The notes beneath the pieces were generated by a model that worked only from the letters and a program-made list of their open reading frames with translations, made no database searches and was not told the origin of the DNA. Below are positions 7,786-17,016 of a stretch of DNA of 45,113 bases, piece after piece (within the stretch, counting starts at the first letter, position 1; each line of letters opens with the position of its first letter). This DNA comes from JBMONI01 sp049324575 (lineage in GTDB: Bacteria > Omnitrophota > Omnitrophia > Omnitrophales > Aquincolibacteriaceae), in assembly GCA_049324575.1 (NCBI GenBank), contig JBMONI010000026.1:1-45113 (forward strand). The letters are read 5' to 3'. The translations under genes were made by a program, and so were the position numbers.

Positions 7786-8231
7786 TAGGGCTGCTGACGT
7801 TTTTCCTTCTCCTCGGTTTCCTGGGCTTCCAAAGAAAGCCGGGCATACGGCATGGCTAAAAGCCGTTTCTTCGAAATCGGCTTCAGCGTTTTCTCGCAAA
7901 GCCCGAAAGTCCCTTCGACGATCTTACGAAGCGCCAGGTCGATCAGGTTCAGCAGATTTTGCTCGCTCGAGGCAAGGCCCAGGTTCAACTCCCGGTCAAA
8001 GGTGTCGGTGGCCATATCGGCCATATGAAAGGAATAGCCGGAAAGATCCCCGGCCAGATCTTTTTGATTCGAATTGAGGCTCTCGGATTCCAGGTGGCGG
8101 AGATCCCCCGCGATCTTGTCGCGCATACTGAGAAGAAGTTTTTTGAATTCCGCGAGCTCCTGCGAAGTAAAACGCTCGAGATTCTTTTTCTTCAGCTTTT
8201 CGATTTCTTCCGGGGTCAGGTCCTTCGCCAC
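7785..8231 (-). CDS. DksA/TraR-family protein with a degenerate zinc finger
   Basis: Length 148 residues. The N-terminal half is a charged coiled-coil region (about 5-60), followed by AGDLSGYSFHMADMATDTFDRE, which is typical of DksA/TraR/YocK-like proteins. The C-terminal part keeps the finger frame (FGLCEKTLKPISKKRLLAMPYARL) but only one Cys (C112): the other three expected Cys positions read T, L and A. DksA binds RNA polymerase and works with ppGpp; a member without zinc may still fold, as some known DksA paralogues have lost Cys residues. The GTG at 8231 has GAGGAGG nine bases upstream. It has its own promoter (8269-8297) and heads the lspA-rluD-mqn run. Confidence 0.85.
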   Translation of the reverse strand: MAKDLTPEEIEKLKKKNLERFTSQELAEFKKLLLSMRDKIAGDLRHLESESLNSNQKDLAGDLSGYSFHMADMATDTFDRELNLGLASSEQNLLNLIDLALRKIVEGTFGLCEKTLKPISKKRLLAMPYARLSLEAQETEEKEKRQQP

Positions 8232-8268
8232 GATAAAATTCCTCCTCGATTCCCTAAAAAGACGCGAC

Positions 8269-8297
8269 AGTATACTGAAACTCCTATGCTTAGGCAA
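8269..8297 (-). promoter_or_regulatory. Sigma70-type promoter for dksA-like / lspA / rluD / mqn run
   Basis: On the minus strand, TTGCCT (8292-8297) and TATACT (8269-8274) are separated by exactly 17 bases. It sits in the 90-base gap after the HD-GYP gene, one of the few real gaps in the 22-kb leftward run, and predicts a leader of about 30 bases before the GTG at 8231. Confidence 0.75.
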
Positions 8298-8321
8298 GCT
8301 CTTTTGACGCAAAAAAAGCGG

Positions 8322-9551
8322 TCAGGAAATGGTCTCGAAAGAGGACTTCCGGCAAAGCATTTGAGCGCGGCAGATCCGGGTAAAAACTTCTACGACCTTG
8401 GGATCGAACTGGGTCCCGGAACACCGCTGGAGCTCGTCCAAGGCCTCCTCCACCGTGCGGGGAGCATTATAGCTGCGCTTGGCGATCATCGCGTCAAACG
8501 CATCCACCACCGCAATGATCCTCGCCTCGATCGGGATATCCTTTCCTCCGACCCCCTGGGGATACCCGCGTCCGTCGAAGTGTTCGTGATGGTATCGAAT
8601 GATCTCAGCCACGCGACGGAAAGTCTCGAGCGGCTCGAGAATGCGGACCCCTTTGGTGACATGGCTTTTCATCTGGGTCCACTCCTCATCGTTGAGCTTT
8701 CCCGTCTTGGAAATGATCGCATCCGGAACGCCCATTTTCCCCACATCGTGAAGGATCAGCGCCGCCTGCATGATATCGCGTTCCTGCTCGTCATGGAGGA
8801 TCCCCATCGCTTCCGCGGTCAGCATCCCGAAACGTTCCACACTGCCGATATGGTCCCTCGCATAAGGGTCTTTGGCATCCATCTCGCGCATCAGGGCGCG
8901 CAGGATCTGGCGGTAAATATCCTTCTCTTTTTTGCGGAGCAGTTCGATCTCGACCAGGTGTCTCTGGAGCGCGATGTTCTTCTGCCCGAGATCTTCGTGG
9001 TATTTGGCCACATGGGTCGCCACCGAACAGGTCTGCGCCAGCGAACGGAAAAAACGGATCTCCGTCTCCTTGAACGACGCACCCTGTTTTTTGGGTCCCA
9101 GCATCAGGATCCCCATCAGGTGTTTTTTGTCGAAAGCGGGTAAAAGCAGTTCGACCTTGAAGCGCTCCATGGCGCGCAAAAGTTCGGGCCGGGGATCTCC
9201 GGCCTCCGGCTTCCGCGGGATCAGACGGCGGAGTTCGCCCGCCGAAAGATGCCCGTGCCGTCCTTTTTCTTTCCGGAGCGGCGTCGTGAACCAGGTCACA
9301 AAAGGATGGGACATCTCGAATTTCAGAAGACGGATCGGAAAACGGCGGGCCCCGCGCGAATCCACGAACGCATAGCAATGATGCTTTTCATCAAAGACGA
9401 GAAAGGATGTATGAGAGAGATGGAACTCCCGGTCGATAAAACGTGTGATGAGCTTCAGGAGACGGCGGGGCTCATGCAGACGGAGAAGGATCCGGGTCAG
9501 CTGATGAAGGACTTCCTGATAATCGGGCGTCTGGCCTTTTGAGGGTGTCAT
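8322..9551 (-). CDS. GAF - HD-GYP domain protein (putative cyclic di-GMP phosphodiesterase)
   Basis: Length 409 residues. Residues about 15-190 look like a GAF-type sensor; a coiled linker follows (195-220); the HD-GYP domain occupies about 220-400. Key motifs: H234, H268-D269 (LILHDVGKMGVPD), HHE at 321-323, DGRGYP at 326-331 (the GYP signature), and D350 in VVDAFDAM. HD-GYP enzymes hydrolyse cyclic di-GMP. It follows the receiver gene by 6 bases, and the kinase-receiver-HD-GYP order suggests one signalling unit. The HD-GYP protein has no receiver domain of its own. The ATG at 9551 lacks a clear Shine-Dalgarno. Confidence 0.88.
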   Translation of the reverse strand: MTPSKGQTPDYQEVLHQLTRILLRLHEPRRLLKLITRFIDREFHLSHTSFLVFDEKHHCYAFVDSRGARRFPIRLLKFEMSHPFVTWFTTPLRKEKGRHGHLSAGELRRLIPRKPEAGDPRPELLRAMERFKVELLLPAFDKKHLMGILMLGPKKQGASFKETEIRFFRSLAQTCSVATHVAKYHEDLGQKNIALQRHLVEIELLRKKEKDIYRQILRALMREMDAKDPYARDHIGSVERFGMLTAEAMGILHDEQERDIMQAALILHDVGKMGVPDAIISKTGKLNDEEWTQMKSHVTKGVRILEPLETFRRVAEIIRYHHEHFDGRGYPQGVGGKDIPIEARIIAVVDAFDAMIAKRSYNAPRTVEEALDELQRCSGTQFDPKVVEVFTRICRAQMLCRKSSFETIS

Positions 9552-9557
9552 TCGTTT

Positions 9558-9929
9558 TTAATTTTCGGCCAGCTGAGCGATCTTTTCGTTCACGTCCTTT
9601 TCGAGATACTCGAGGCTCAGCGGCTTCGTAATAAAATTATCGGCACCCAAGCGCATCGCCTCAGAGATTTTTTCATTCGTCTCGATGGCCGTGACCATGA
9701 TGACCTTCGTTTCGGGATAGCCGGCCTTGACCTGTTTCAGGACCCCCAGCCCGTCCCCTCCTGGCATATGGATATCGAGCAGCATGATCCGCGGCCGCAG
9801 CGAAGCCACTTTCTCCATGGCCTGCTTCCCGGAATTCGCGGTATGGACCTGGAATCCCCTCTCTTCAAAAAAAACTTTGAGGAATTCACAGATCTCGGTC
9901 TCGTCATCGACGATCAACATGGTTTTCAT
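9558..9929 (-). CDS. Single-domain response regulator receiver (CheY-like)
   Basis: Length 123 residues, a stand-alone receiver. The acidic pocket is D8-D9, the phosphoryl acceptor D52 (LLDIHMPGGDG), the switch residue T80 and K102 (TKPLS). There is no output domain, so it must act through a partner. The ATG at 9929 overlaps the kinase stop as ATGA and has AAGGAGG six bases upstream, the strongest ribosome site in this stretch, so it may be made in excess over the kinase. Partner kinase upstream and HD-GYP protein downstream. Confidence 0.92.
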   Translation of the reverse strand: MKTMLIVDDETEICEFLKVFFEERGFQVHTANSGKQAMEKVASLRPRIMLLDIHMPGGDGLGVLKQVKAGYPETKVIMVTAIETNEKISEAMRLGADNFITKPLSLEYLEKDVNEKIAQLAEN

Positions 9930-11515
9930 CGGGTTCCTCCTTCAAAAGACATGGGATTTTTGTCACGGGGCTCCGGCGCGGGAGGCGAGGCATTGCCCGG
10001 TCCCGCCGAACGCTCCAGAAAGATCTTATCCTTGACCGGAAGCTGGACGATAAAAAGACTTCCCTCGCCGGGTTTACTCTCGGCCCGGATTGAACCGCCC
10101 ATGCGATGGATGATCTGTTTGGTAATGAAAAGACCAAGGCCCACGGCTTCCTCGCGGGTCGTGAAAAAAGGATTGAAAAGCTGGCTGACTTCCTCGGGAC
10201 TCATGCCGCGTCCGGTATCGGCAACCTGAAGTTCAATCGTTTTCTGACGCGTTAAATAATGGAGATTAACCACAATCTGCCCATGGGACTCGATCGCCTG
10301 GACGGCGTTGAGGATCAGGTTGAAGAACATTTCCCGCACTTCATGGACATTGGCCAGGATCGGAGGCATGTCTGGATCGACGGTCTTCAGGATTTCGATA
10401 TAGTCGAGCGAGGCCTGATACGACACCAGGGCCAGCGTCTCTTCGAGAATCTGTCCGAGGTTCAGGCCCTCTTCGGCGCTCGACCCCTGCGAAAAGATCA
10501 AAAGCTTCTTCGTAATGTCCGCGGCCCGCTTGGTCTGTTTGACGATCGTCTTCAGGACCTCCTCGACCCGTTCTTCGAGCGGCAAACGGTCCTTTTGCAG
10601 GAGCAACACCTGGGCCTTCCCGGAAATGATCGTCAGCGGATTGTGGATCTGATGCGCGATCCCCGTCGCAAGTTGCTCGATGGCCGCAAGTTTCGTGACC
10701 TGGACCAGCTTCGATTGCGTGTCCTGGAGTTTCTGGTTCGCCTGGACCAGCTCGGTATAACAAGCCGCGTTCTTGACTTTTTTGGCGATGGCTTGGGCGA
10801 ACTTCCGGAAAAAACGGAAATCGGTCTCTTCAAAGACCCGTTCGGGTTGTTCCGAAGCGAAGGCCAGAAAACCCGAGAGCTCCTCGCCCACCCAGAGCGG
10901 CACCACCCAGTTGGCCTTCAGAAGATCGAAATCGTGTTCGAGCAGGTTGGCTTCCTTCCATTCGAGGGATTTGATCAGGCGGTCCCGCACGATCACATGA
11001 GGACCGCTTTCCCGGATCGCATGGACGATCAGCGATCCGTCCGCGATCCTCGCCCGCGTATAATCGGAAACACTCCAGCCGTAAGCCGCCGCGACATGGA
11101 AAACCGGCCCTTGACGCCCCGCCACGAAAAGCGCCACGGTCTTCAGCTGCAGCAGTTCCCCGAAAGTATTGACCACGAGATTGCCGAGCTCCTGGAGCTG
11201 CAGCACGGTCTCAAGCTCTTCGGCGAGGTTCATCAGCATCATGTGGACGAAACTCATCTTCCTGAAAAGATAACGGCCGAAGAACTCCGTGAAGAAATGA
11301 TCGAGCGGCGTGTAACCGGCCACCGCGATCGCGCTCATGGTTAGCAGGATCAATCCGACATGGAATGCGGAATCCGTGTCAGCCCCGAGGATCCCGAAAA
11401 GACGGATCAGACTGTAAGCCAAAAACCCGACGCAGGATAAAGTGAGCGCGACCAGTGCTTTTTTGAGAAATCGTTTTCGCTTATTGATGAATATCTTTTT
11501 TGACAGTGCGCTCAT
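9926..11515 (-). CDS. Membrane-anchored sensor histidine kinase with GAF domain
   Basis: Length 529 residues. Two membrane helices (about 20-44 and 52-70), a GAF-like domain (about 95-245), a coiled linker, then the HisKA dimerisation domain with H288 in the H-box (GIAHQIHNPLTII) and the HATPase domain with N-box (NLILNAVQA), G1 (DTGRGMS), F-box (FNPFFTT) and G2 (GLGLFITKQI). The base next to the phosphorylated His is Gln instead of the usual Glu or Asp. It probably phosphorylates the adjacent receiver. The start at 11515 is four bases after ileS. The frame to 9926 overlaps the receiver start. Confidence 0.9.
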   Translation of the reverse strand: MSALSKKIFINKRKRFLKKALVALTLSCVGFLAYSLIRLFGILGADTDSAFHVGLILLTMSAIAVAGYTPLDHFFTEFFGRYLFRKMSFVHMMLMNLAEELETVLQLQELGNLVVNTFGELLQLKTVALFVAGRQGPVFHVAAAYGWSVSDYTRARIADGSLIVHAIRESGPHVIVRDRLIKSLEWKEANLLEHDFDLLKANWVVPLWVGEELSGFLAFASEQPERVFEETDFRFFRKFAQAIAKKVKNAACYTELVQANQKLQDTQSKLVQVTKLAAIEQLATGIAHQIHNPLTIISGKAQVLLLQKDRLPLEERVEEVLKTIVKQTKRAADITKKLLIFSQGSSAEEGLNLGQILEETLALVSYQASLDYIEILKTVDPDMPPILANVHEVREMFFNLILNAVQAIESHGQIVVNLHYLTRQKTIELQVADTGRGMSPEEVSQLFNPFFTTREEAVGLGLFITKQIIHRMGGSIRAESKPGEGSLFIVQLPVKDKIFLERSAGPGNASPPAPEPRDKNPMSFEGGTR

Positions 11516-11519
11516 AAGC

Positions 11520-14327
11520 TCACGGGGACGGCGGCGCCTGGGCCACGACCTCCGCGCACCTCGGGCATAAGGTCGGATGCTTGGGATCCGCCCCGACCGT
11601 GGAGCGGTAATTCCAGCACCGCTCGCACTTTTTCCCCTCGGCGCGAAGGATGCGGCAAACGAACTCCGCTTCTTCCGTTTCGTTCATTTTAATCTTCACA
11701 GGGGGTTTCCCGGAAGAACAATCTTTGGAAAGATCGACCGCTGAAACGATAAAAATAAGCGGAAGTTCATTTTCGTACTTTTGAAGGAGCCGCCCCAGTC
11801 CCTCATGGCCGGTCGCCAGAACGACTTTGGCCTCAAGCGCGCTACCGATCTCCCCTGCTTCCCGGAACCGCTCGATATCGATGTTGACGGCATCGCGCAC
11901 GGCCGTAAGCCTCTCCCAGTCCTGGTATTCCTTCTCGTCCAAAGCCCGTGTGGACGGATCGGGCCAGGGAGCCAGATGCACGCTCGGGTATTTCGGTTCA
12001 AAAGGAAACGAAGCCCAGACCTCCTCGCAGGTAAAAGGAAGGACCGGGGCTAGAACCTTGGTCAGGGTCTCCAAAATGAGATAAAAAGAGGTCTGAGCGG
12101 AACGGCGCTTTTTCCCGTCCCGCGCGTCGCAATACATCCGGTCTTTCATCACGTCGAGATAAAAATTGCTGAGACTGACCGTGCAGAAATCATGCACGGC
12201 CCGGTAGATTTGGCAGAAACGAAACGCGTCATAGTGTCCGGTCACTTCTTCCAGGAGCACCGAAAGTTTGCTGATCGCCCACCGGTCGATCGATTCCATC
12301 TCGGCGAATGGGACCCGATCGCGCGACGGAACAAAACCCGCGCAATTGCCGAGAAGGTAGCGGAACGTATTGCGGATCCGCCGATAGGCCTCCACCATCC
12401 GGTCGAGGATCTCCTTGGAGAGGCGAACATCGAATTCATAATCACACGAAGAGACCCACAACCGGAGCACATCGGCCCCCATCTGCTGCATCACATCCGA
12501 GGGACTGATCACATTGCCTTTGGACTTCGACATCTTTTTTCCCTGTCCGTCGACCACAAACCCGTGGGTCAGGATTGACCGATACGGCGGCTCGCCCCGC
12601 AAAGCAAGCGCTGTGATCAAGGACACCTGGAACCAGCCGCGGTGCTGATCGGAACCTTCCAGATAAAGGTCGGCCGGCGCCTGAAGTCCCGGACGTGCGT
12701 CCATGACGCAGGCATGGCTTACGCCGGAATCGAACCACACATCGAGGATATCCGTTTCTTTTTTCAGGTCCTCCTCAGTCACGCCTTGCCGGGCGGATTC
12801 TTCGAGAAAATCGATCGCGCGCTGCTCATACCAGGCATCCGCGCCTTTTTGCCGGAAGGTCTCGACAATCTTGCGGCGCGATTCCCGGACCATGGCTTTC
12901 CCGGTCTTGAGGTTCTTGATGACCGGGATGGGGACACCCCAAAAACGCTGCCGTGACAAACACCAGTCCGGCCGGGTCTCGACCATCGAAGAGAACCGCA
13001 CGCGCCCCCACTCGGGATGGAAGTCGATCTTGCCGAGGATCGCCTCGAGGAGTCTCTGGCGGAGCTTGTCCTGATCGATCTTGAGGAACCACTGGGTTGT
13101 GGCCCGGAAAATGATGGGCACATGCCCGCGCGTGCTGAACGGATACGAATGACGAACCTCTTCGCGCTTGAGCAAAAAGTTATGTTCGGTGAGCCATTGG
13201 GCGATCGATGCGTTGGCTTTGAAAACATTCATGCCCTGACACAGCGGAAAATCCTCGGTGAACCTCCCCTTCCCGTCCACCGGACACAGGATCGGCAGTC
13301 CATTTCCGAGATGGCCGAAGACATAATCCTCTTCGCCGTGGCCCGGCGCAATATGGACGATCCCCGTCCCTTCTTCGGCCGCGACATAGTCGGCGAGGAT
13401 CGTGCGGCCCGTCCGGTCCATGAAGGGATGGCGGTATTCCATCCCTTGGAGCGTTTTTCCCGGAAAACTTTTCTTTTCGGAAAAACCTTGGAGCCCGAGT
13501 TTTTCCTGCGCCGTGCGGAAAACGCTCTGGGCAAGGATAAAGACCTCGCGGTCACTCTCGACGCGGGCATAGTCGATCTCGGGATGGACGGCCACACCGA
13601 CATTGGCCGGGAGCGTCCACGGCGTTGTCGTCCAGACAAGCAGGAAAATAGGCTTCGGCCCTTTTTCGACGACCGGGAATTTCACGAACACCGATTCCGA
13701 GACCTTCTCCTCGTATTCGATCTCAGCGTCGGCCAGAGCCGTCTCGCTCTCGTAATCCCAGGGAACTGGTTTCAAACGCTGTTCGATAAACCCTTTTTCG
13801 TAAAGCTCGAGAAAACAATCAGCGATCTTCGCCTGATACGCATAGTCCATCGTGAGGTAAGGCGCCCCCCAATCTCCCGTAACCCCGAGTCGGCCGAACT
13901 CTTCCTTTTGGACCTGGATGAACCGTTCCGCATAGTGGCGCGCCTGCTTCCGGAATTGAAGAGGATCGACCTCATCCTTTTTCTTGCCAAGCTCTTTGAG
14001 GGCCTGGAGCTCGATGGGCAGCCCATGGCAATCCCACCCCGGGACATAAGGCGCATCAAAACCGCGCATGGTCTTGTACTTGACGATCATATCCTTCAGG
14101 ATCTTGTTGAGCGCATGGCCAATGTGGATATGGCCATTCGCATACGGAGGGCCGTCATGAAGCAAATAGCGCGGACGCCCTTGGGAACGTTCGCGGAGCG
14201 CACGGTAGAGGTCCCCGGCGGCCCATTGTTTCAGGATCTCGGGCTCCCGTTGCGGAAGATTCGCCTTCATGGGGAACGAGGTCGCCGGAAGATTGAGGGT
14301 CTTCTTGTATTTCTTCTCGTCGCTCAC
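11520..14327 (-). CDS. ileS: Isoleucyl-tRNA synthetase
   Basis: Length 935 residues, normal for the bacterial enzyme. HIGH is at 68-71 (GHIHIGHALNK), the KMSKS loop is KKMSKSKGNVISPSDV in the second half, the CP1 editing domain lies between, and the C-terminal Zn finger is CERCWNY..CPRC. It charges tRNA-Ile in the cytoplasm. The start is GTG at 14327, overlapping the purine nucleoside phosphorylase stop as GTGA. No T-box-like leader is visible, because the gene sits inside the operon. Confidence 0.97.
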   Translation of the reverse strand: MSDEKKYKKTLNLPATSFPMKANLPQREPEILKQWAAGDLYRALRERSQGRPRYLLHDGPPYANGHIHIGHALNKILKDMIVKYKTMRGFDAPYVPGWDCHGLPIELQALKELGKKKDEVDPLQFRKQARHYAERFIQVQKEEFGRLGVTGDWGAPYLTMDYAYQAKIADCFLELYEKGFIEQRLKPVPWDYESETALADAEIEYEEKVSESVFVKFPVVEKGPKPIFLLVWTTTPWTLPANVGVAVHPEIDYARVESDREVFILAQSVFRTAQEKLGLQGFSEKKSFPGKTLQGMEYRHPFMDRTGRTILADYVAAEEGTGIVHIAPGHGEEDYVFGHLGNGLPILCPVDGKGRFTEDFPLCQGMNVFKANASIAQWLTEHNFLLKREEVRHSYPFSTRGHVPIIFRATTQWFLKIDQDKLRQRLLEAILGKIDFHPEWGRVRFSSMVETRPDWCLSRQRFWGVPIPVIKNLKTGKAMVRESRRKIVETFRQKGADAWYEQRAIDFLEESARQGVTEEDLKKETDILDVWFDSGVSHACVMDARPGLQAPADLYLEGSDQHRGWFQVSLITALALRGEPPYRSILTHGFVVDGQGKKMSKSKGNVISPSDVMQQMGADVLRLWVSSCDYEFDVRLSKEILDRMVEAYRRIRNTFRYLLGNCAGFVPSRDRVPFAEMESIDRWAISKLSVLLEEVTGHYDAFRFCQIYRAVHDFCTVSLSNFYLDVMKDRMYCDARDGKKRRSAQTSFYLILETLTKVLAPVLPFTCEEVWASFPFEPKYPSVHLAPWPDPSTRALDEKEYQDWERLTAVRDAVNIDIERFREAGEIGSALEAKVVLATGHEGLGRLLQKYENELPLIFIVSAVDLSKDCSSGKPPVKIKMNETEEAEFVCRILRAEGKKCERCWNYRSTVGADPKHPTLCPRCAEVVAQAPPSP

Positions 14328-15187
14328 TCGGAAACCCCCGGTAGATCTTTGACGGTCTCAAGGATCAAACGGTCGAGTTTGGGTCCGGCCTGGTTCGCCG
14401 TCCGGATGATCTCCTGAATATCGACCTTTTCCAAATGGTCGGGATCGCAGCGATCCGTCACTACGCTGACCCCGAGGATCTTCATGTCCATTTGAGCGCC
14501 CACGATCACTTCCGGCACGGTCGACATGCCGACCAGATCGGCGCCGAGCTGGCGCATCATGCGGTATTCCGCCCGCGTTTCGAGACACGGACCGGTCACC
14601 CCGTAATAGACGCCTTGCTTCACCGGAATCTTGAGACGCGCCGCGGTTTGGCTTGCGATCCTGATCAATTCCGGAGAATAAGGACAGGACATATCCGGAA
14701 AGCGCGGCCCCCACCGGTCCTCATTCGGGCCGATCAGAGGGTTCACGCCCATCCCGTTGATATGATCCGCGATCAGAACCAGTTCCCCTTTTTGATAACC
14801 CAGGTTCAGACCGCCTGCGGCGTTAGACACGATGAGCGTATGAACCCCCAGCTCGCGGAGCACCCGCACCGGAAACGTAACCTCGGCGAGTGAATAACCC
14901 TCGTAATAATGAAATCGCCCTTCCATCGCAACGACTTCCTTCCCTCCCAGGATCCCGAAACAAAGGTTCCCGGCATGCGATTCAGCCGTTGTCTGTGGAA
15001 AGTACGGTATCTTCTTATAAGGGACTTCGACGGGCTTCTCGATCCGGCGTGCCAGGTTTCCCAAACCCGTACCGAGGATGATCCCGATCCCAGGATTGTT
15101 CGACACCTTGCGACGGATAAACGCTACTGCCGCCCGGACCTGTCCGAACCGATCGTCCTTCTTTTTGCTGATCCTTTTCATAGGCAT
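14324..15187 (-). CDS. Purine nucleoside phosphorylase (type I, trimeric family)
   Basis: Length 287 residues. Family blocks: GIILGTGLGN near residue 35, MEGRFHYYEGYS, SNAAGGLN and GPCLETRAEYRMMRQLGADLVGMSTVPEVI. The enzyme splits purine nucleosides with phosphate, giving the free base and ribose 1-phosphate. Members such as PunA or XapA differ in base preference; S-methyl-5'-thioadenosine phosphorylase is a nearby family but the EYRMMR..GMSTVPE pattern favours PNP. The ATG at 15187 has GAGGTG five bases upstream. It lies 9 bases after yggT. Confidence 0.92.
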   Translation of the reverse strand: MPMKRISKKKDDRFGQVRAAVAFIRRKVSNNPGIGIILGTGLGNLARRIEKPVEVPYKKIPYFPQTTAESHAGNLCFGILGGKEVVAMEGRFHYYEGYSLAEVTFPVRVLRELGVHTLIVSNAAGGLNLGYQKGELVLIADHINGMGVNPLIGPNEDRWGPRFPDMSCPYSPELIRIASQTAARLKIPVKQGVYYGVTGPCLETRAEYRMMRQLGADLVGMSTVPEVIVGAQMDMKILGVSVVTDRCDPDHLEKVDIQEIIRTANQAGPKLDRLILETVKDLPGVSE

Positions 15188-15196
15188 GGCATCACC

Positions 15197-15499
15197 TCAT
15201 TGAGCGCCGAAACGATAAGCCAATTCAACCAGGAACCGGACCGTGACATTGCGGATAAAAACAAGCGCAATAAACGCGAAGATCGGAGAAAGATCCAGCA
15301 TGCCGATCTGAAGCGGAAGCCGGCGGAAAGGCGCCAGGAGCGGATCCGTGACCTGATAAAGGAATTGGACGATGGAGTGATAAGGATCGACGGGGAACCA
15401 CGAAAGAATGATCCGGGCAAAAAGGAACCAGTACAAAAGCGTGCAAACCCCGCTCACCAGCATTGCCAAAGCGCGGAAAAGTTCTCCCAGAACGTACAT
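15197..15499 (-). CDS. yggT: YggT family integral membrane protein
   Basis: Length 100 residues with two hydrophobic segments. The family signature is the ARIILSWFPVDPYHSIVQFLYQVTDPLLAPFR stretch in positions 28-59. YggT proteins are near-universal in bacteria and often follow proC and yggS, as here; links to cell division and osmotic stress have been reported, but the molecular job is unclear. The ATG at 15499 has AAAGGA six bases upstream and is 3 bases after proC. Confidence 0.9.
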   Translation of the reverse strand: MYVLGELFRALAMLVSGVCTLLYWFLFARIILSWFPVDPYHSIVQFLYQVTDPLLAPFRRLPLQIGMLDLSPIFAFIALVFIRNVTVRFLVELAYRFGAQ

Positions 15500-15502
15500 G
15501 GT

Positions 15503-16312
15503 TTATCCTTTCTTCGTGCGGCTCATTTGGCGGCTGCGCCGGGCGGCTTGCCGGACCGCCTGTTTGAAGATCGCCCCGAACGCTCGCCCTTTCAGATGCC
15601 GGAGCGCCGCTTCGGTCGTCCCCTTTTTCGAGGTCACACGTTCCCGCAAGACCGAAGGCGCTTCATCGGAGCGCGCGGCAAGGACGGACGCGCCAAGCGC
15701 CGTCCGTTTGGCGAGCATCTCGGCGTCTTTCGCCGGAATGCCGGCCTCCCGTCCGACCTGGGTCAAAAGTTCCATTAAAAGAAAGAAATAAGCGGGACCG
15801 CTTCCGCTGATCGCGGTCACCGTATCAAAATATTTTTCCGGCAAGACCGTCGTGGCCCCGCACCCCGCAAAGATCATCCGGGCGACCGTCAACGAGCGCC
15901 GGTCCCCGGTCAGTACCGTGACCCCTTTACCAACCTGGGCTCCGAGATTCGGCATGGCTCGCACGATCCTGTTATGTCCCCCGGTTTGTTTTTTCAGCGC
16001 CGCCAAAGTCGTCCCGGCAAGGATCGAAAGGAGAAGCTGGGCCGGACGGAGACCGGCAAGCACTCCCGAGATCCCGGCCAAATCCTGCGGCTTCACGGCG
16101 AGGACAAGGACCTCCGAACGCTTGACGACCTCTTCGGCCGACCGGCCGACGCGAACCCCCGTCGCTTTCGCGAAAGATCCGGCCTTCGCGCGAACCTTGT
16201 CAAAAACGCAAACAGAGGACGGGGAAGCCACGGCACAGTCCAATATCCCGCGGCAAATGGCTTGCCCCATATTCCCGAATCCGATGAATCCGATACGTTT
16301 CTTTGGAGTCAT
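15503..16312 (-). CDS. proC: Pyrroline-5-carboxylate reductase
   Basis: Length 269 residues. The N-terminal Rossmann motif is IGFIGFGNMGQAI (7-19); LVLAVKPQD and the C-terminal block TAISGSGPAYFFLLMELL match ProC. It reduces pyrroline-5-carboxylate to proline with NAD(P)H. The ATG at 16312 overlaps the yggS stop as ATGA. The order yggS-proC-yggT is a widely conserved gene neighbourhood. Confidence 0.95.
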   Translation of the reverse strand: MTPKKRIGFIGFGNMGQAICRGILDCAVASPSSVCVFDKVRAKAGSFAKATGVRVGRSAEEVVKRSEVLVLAVKPQDLAGISGVLAGLRPAQLLLSILAGTTLAALKKQTGGHNRIVRAMPNLGAQVGKGVTVLTGDRRSLTVARMIFAGCGATTVLPEKYFDTVTAISGSGPAYFFLLMELLTQVGREAGIPAKDAEMLAKRTALGASVLAARSDEAPSVLRERVTSKKGTTEAALRHLKGRAFGAIFKQAVRQAARRSRQMSRTKKG

Positions 16313-17016
16313 TTTGAGCTCCTCGGCCCGAAGACCAGGGTTCCAATTCTAAGCATGTTTGAGCCTTCTTCAATAGCAATTTCATAGTCACCCGACATTC
16401 CCATGGAAAGCGTTCCTCCGGAAAAGTCCGGACAAAGCTCCCGGCTTTTGTCCCGAAGCTCGCGGAGGCCCCCAAAGGAACGCCGGATCGCTTCCCGGTC
16501 CTCGGTCCAAGGACCGATGGTCATGAACCCTTCCACTTTCAAATGCGGAAATTCGCCCAACCGTTTTACAAAAACACGCGCCTCCTCGGCCGAAAAACCG
16601 CCTTTGGTCGTTTCGGCCGAAGTATTCACCTGGATCAAACAAGGCACCCGCATCCCTCCCATTTGAACGGCCTTGGACTCAAGCGCCTCCGCCAATGCCA
16701 GACGGTCGAGGGAATGGAGAAGCACCGGCTGCGAGGATTCCTTAAGCGCCGCGAGATAATCTTTGACCTTGTTCGTCTGAAGATGGCCGACCATGTGCCA
16801 GCGGATGTCGGGAAAAAGAACCGCTTTTTTCCTGAGGAATTCCTGGATACGGTTCTCGCCGAAATCGCGGACCCCTTCCTCATAAGCCGATCGGATCGCT
16901 TCGACGGGAACAGTCTTGGTCACAAGAACAAGGCGGATCGTGGATGGATCTTTACCGCTTCGGGAGGCTAGGTCGGCGATCTGGTGCCGCAGGTCGCGGA
17001 TCCTTTCCCTGATCAT
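16309..17016 (-). CDS. yggS: PLP homeostasis protein YggS/PROSC
   Basis: Length 235 residues, fold type III alanine-racemase-like barrel. The PLP-binding Lys is K34 in RLVLVTKTVP. Also present: GENRIQEF, HMVGHLQTNK and SMGMSGDYEIAI, all hallmarks of the family. It binds PLP and buffers its level, with no proven catalysis. The ATG at 17016 overlaps the upstream stop as ATGA. Next to proC and yggT, as in many bacteria. Confidence 0.95.
   Translation of the reverse strand: MIRERIRDLRHQIADLASRSGKDPSTIRLVLVTKTVPVEAIRSAYEEGVRDFGENRIQEFLRKKAVLFPDIRWHMVGHLQTNKVKDYLAALKESSQPVLLHSLDRLALAEALESKAVQMGGMRVPCLIQVNTSAETTKGGFSAEEARVFVKRLGEFPHLKVEGFMTIGPWTEDREAIRRSFGGLRELRDKSRELCPDFSGGTLSMGMSGDYEIAIEEGSNMLRIGTLVFGPRSSK

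Noticed and set aside
7786..7899. A 38-codon N-terminal extension of lspA
   Set aside because: It lies wholly inside the dksA-like gene in another frame; GTG 7785 gives the normal LspA length and a clean first helix.
14328..14360. A T-box riboswitch upstream of ileS
   Set aside because: ileS begins inside an operon, overlapping the preceding stop, so there is no leader that could hold one.
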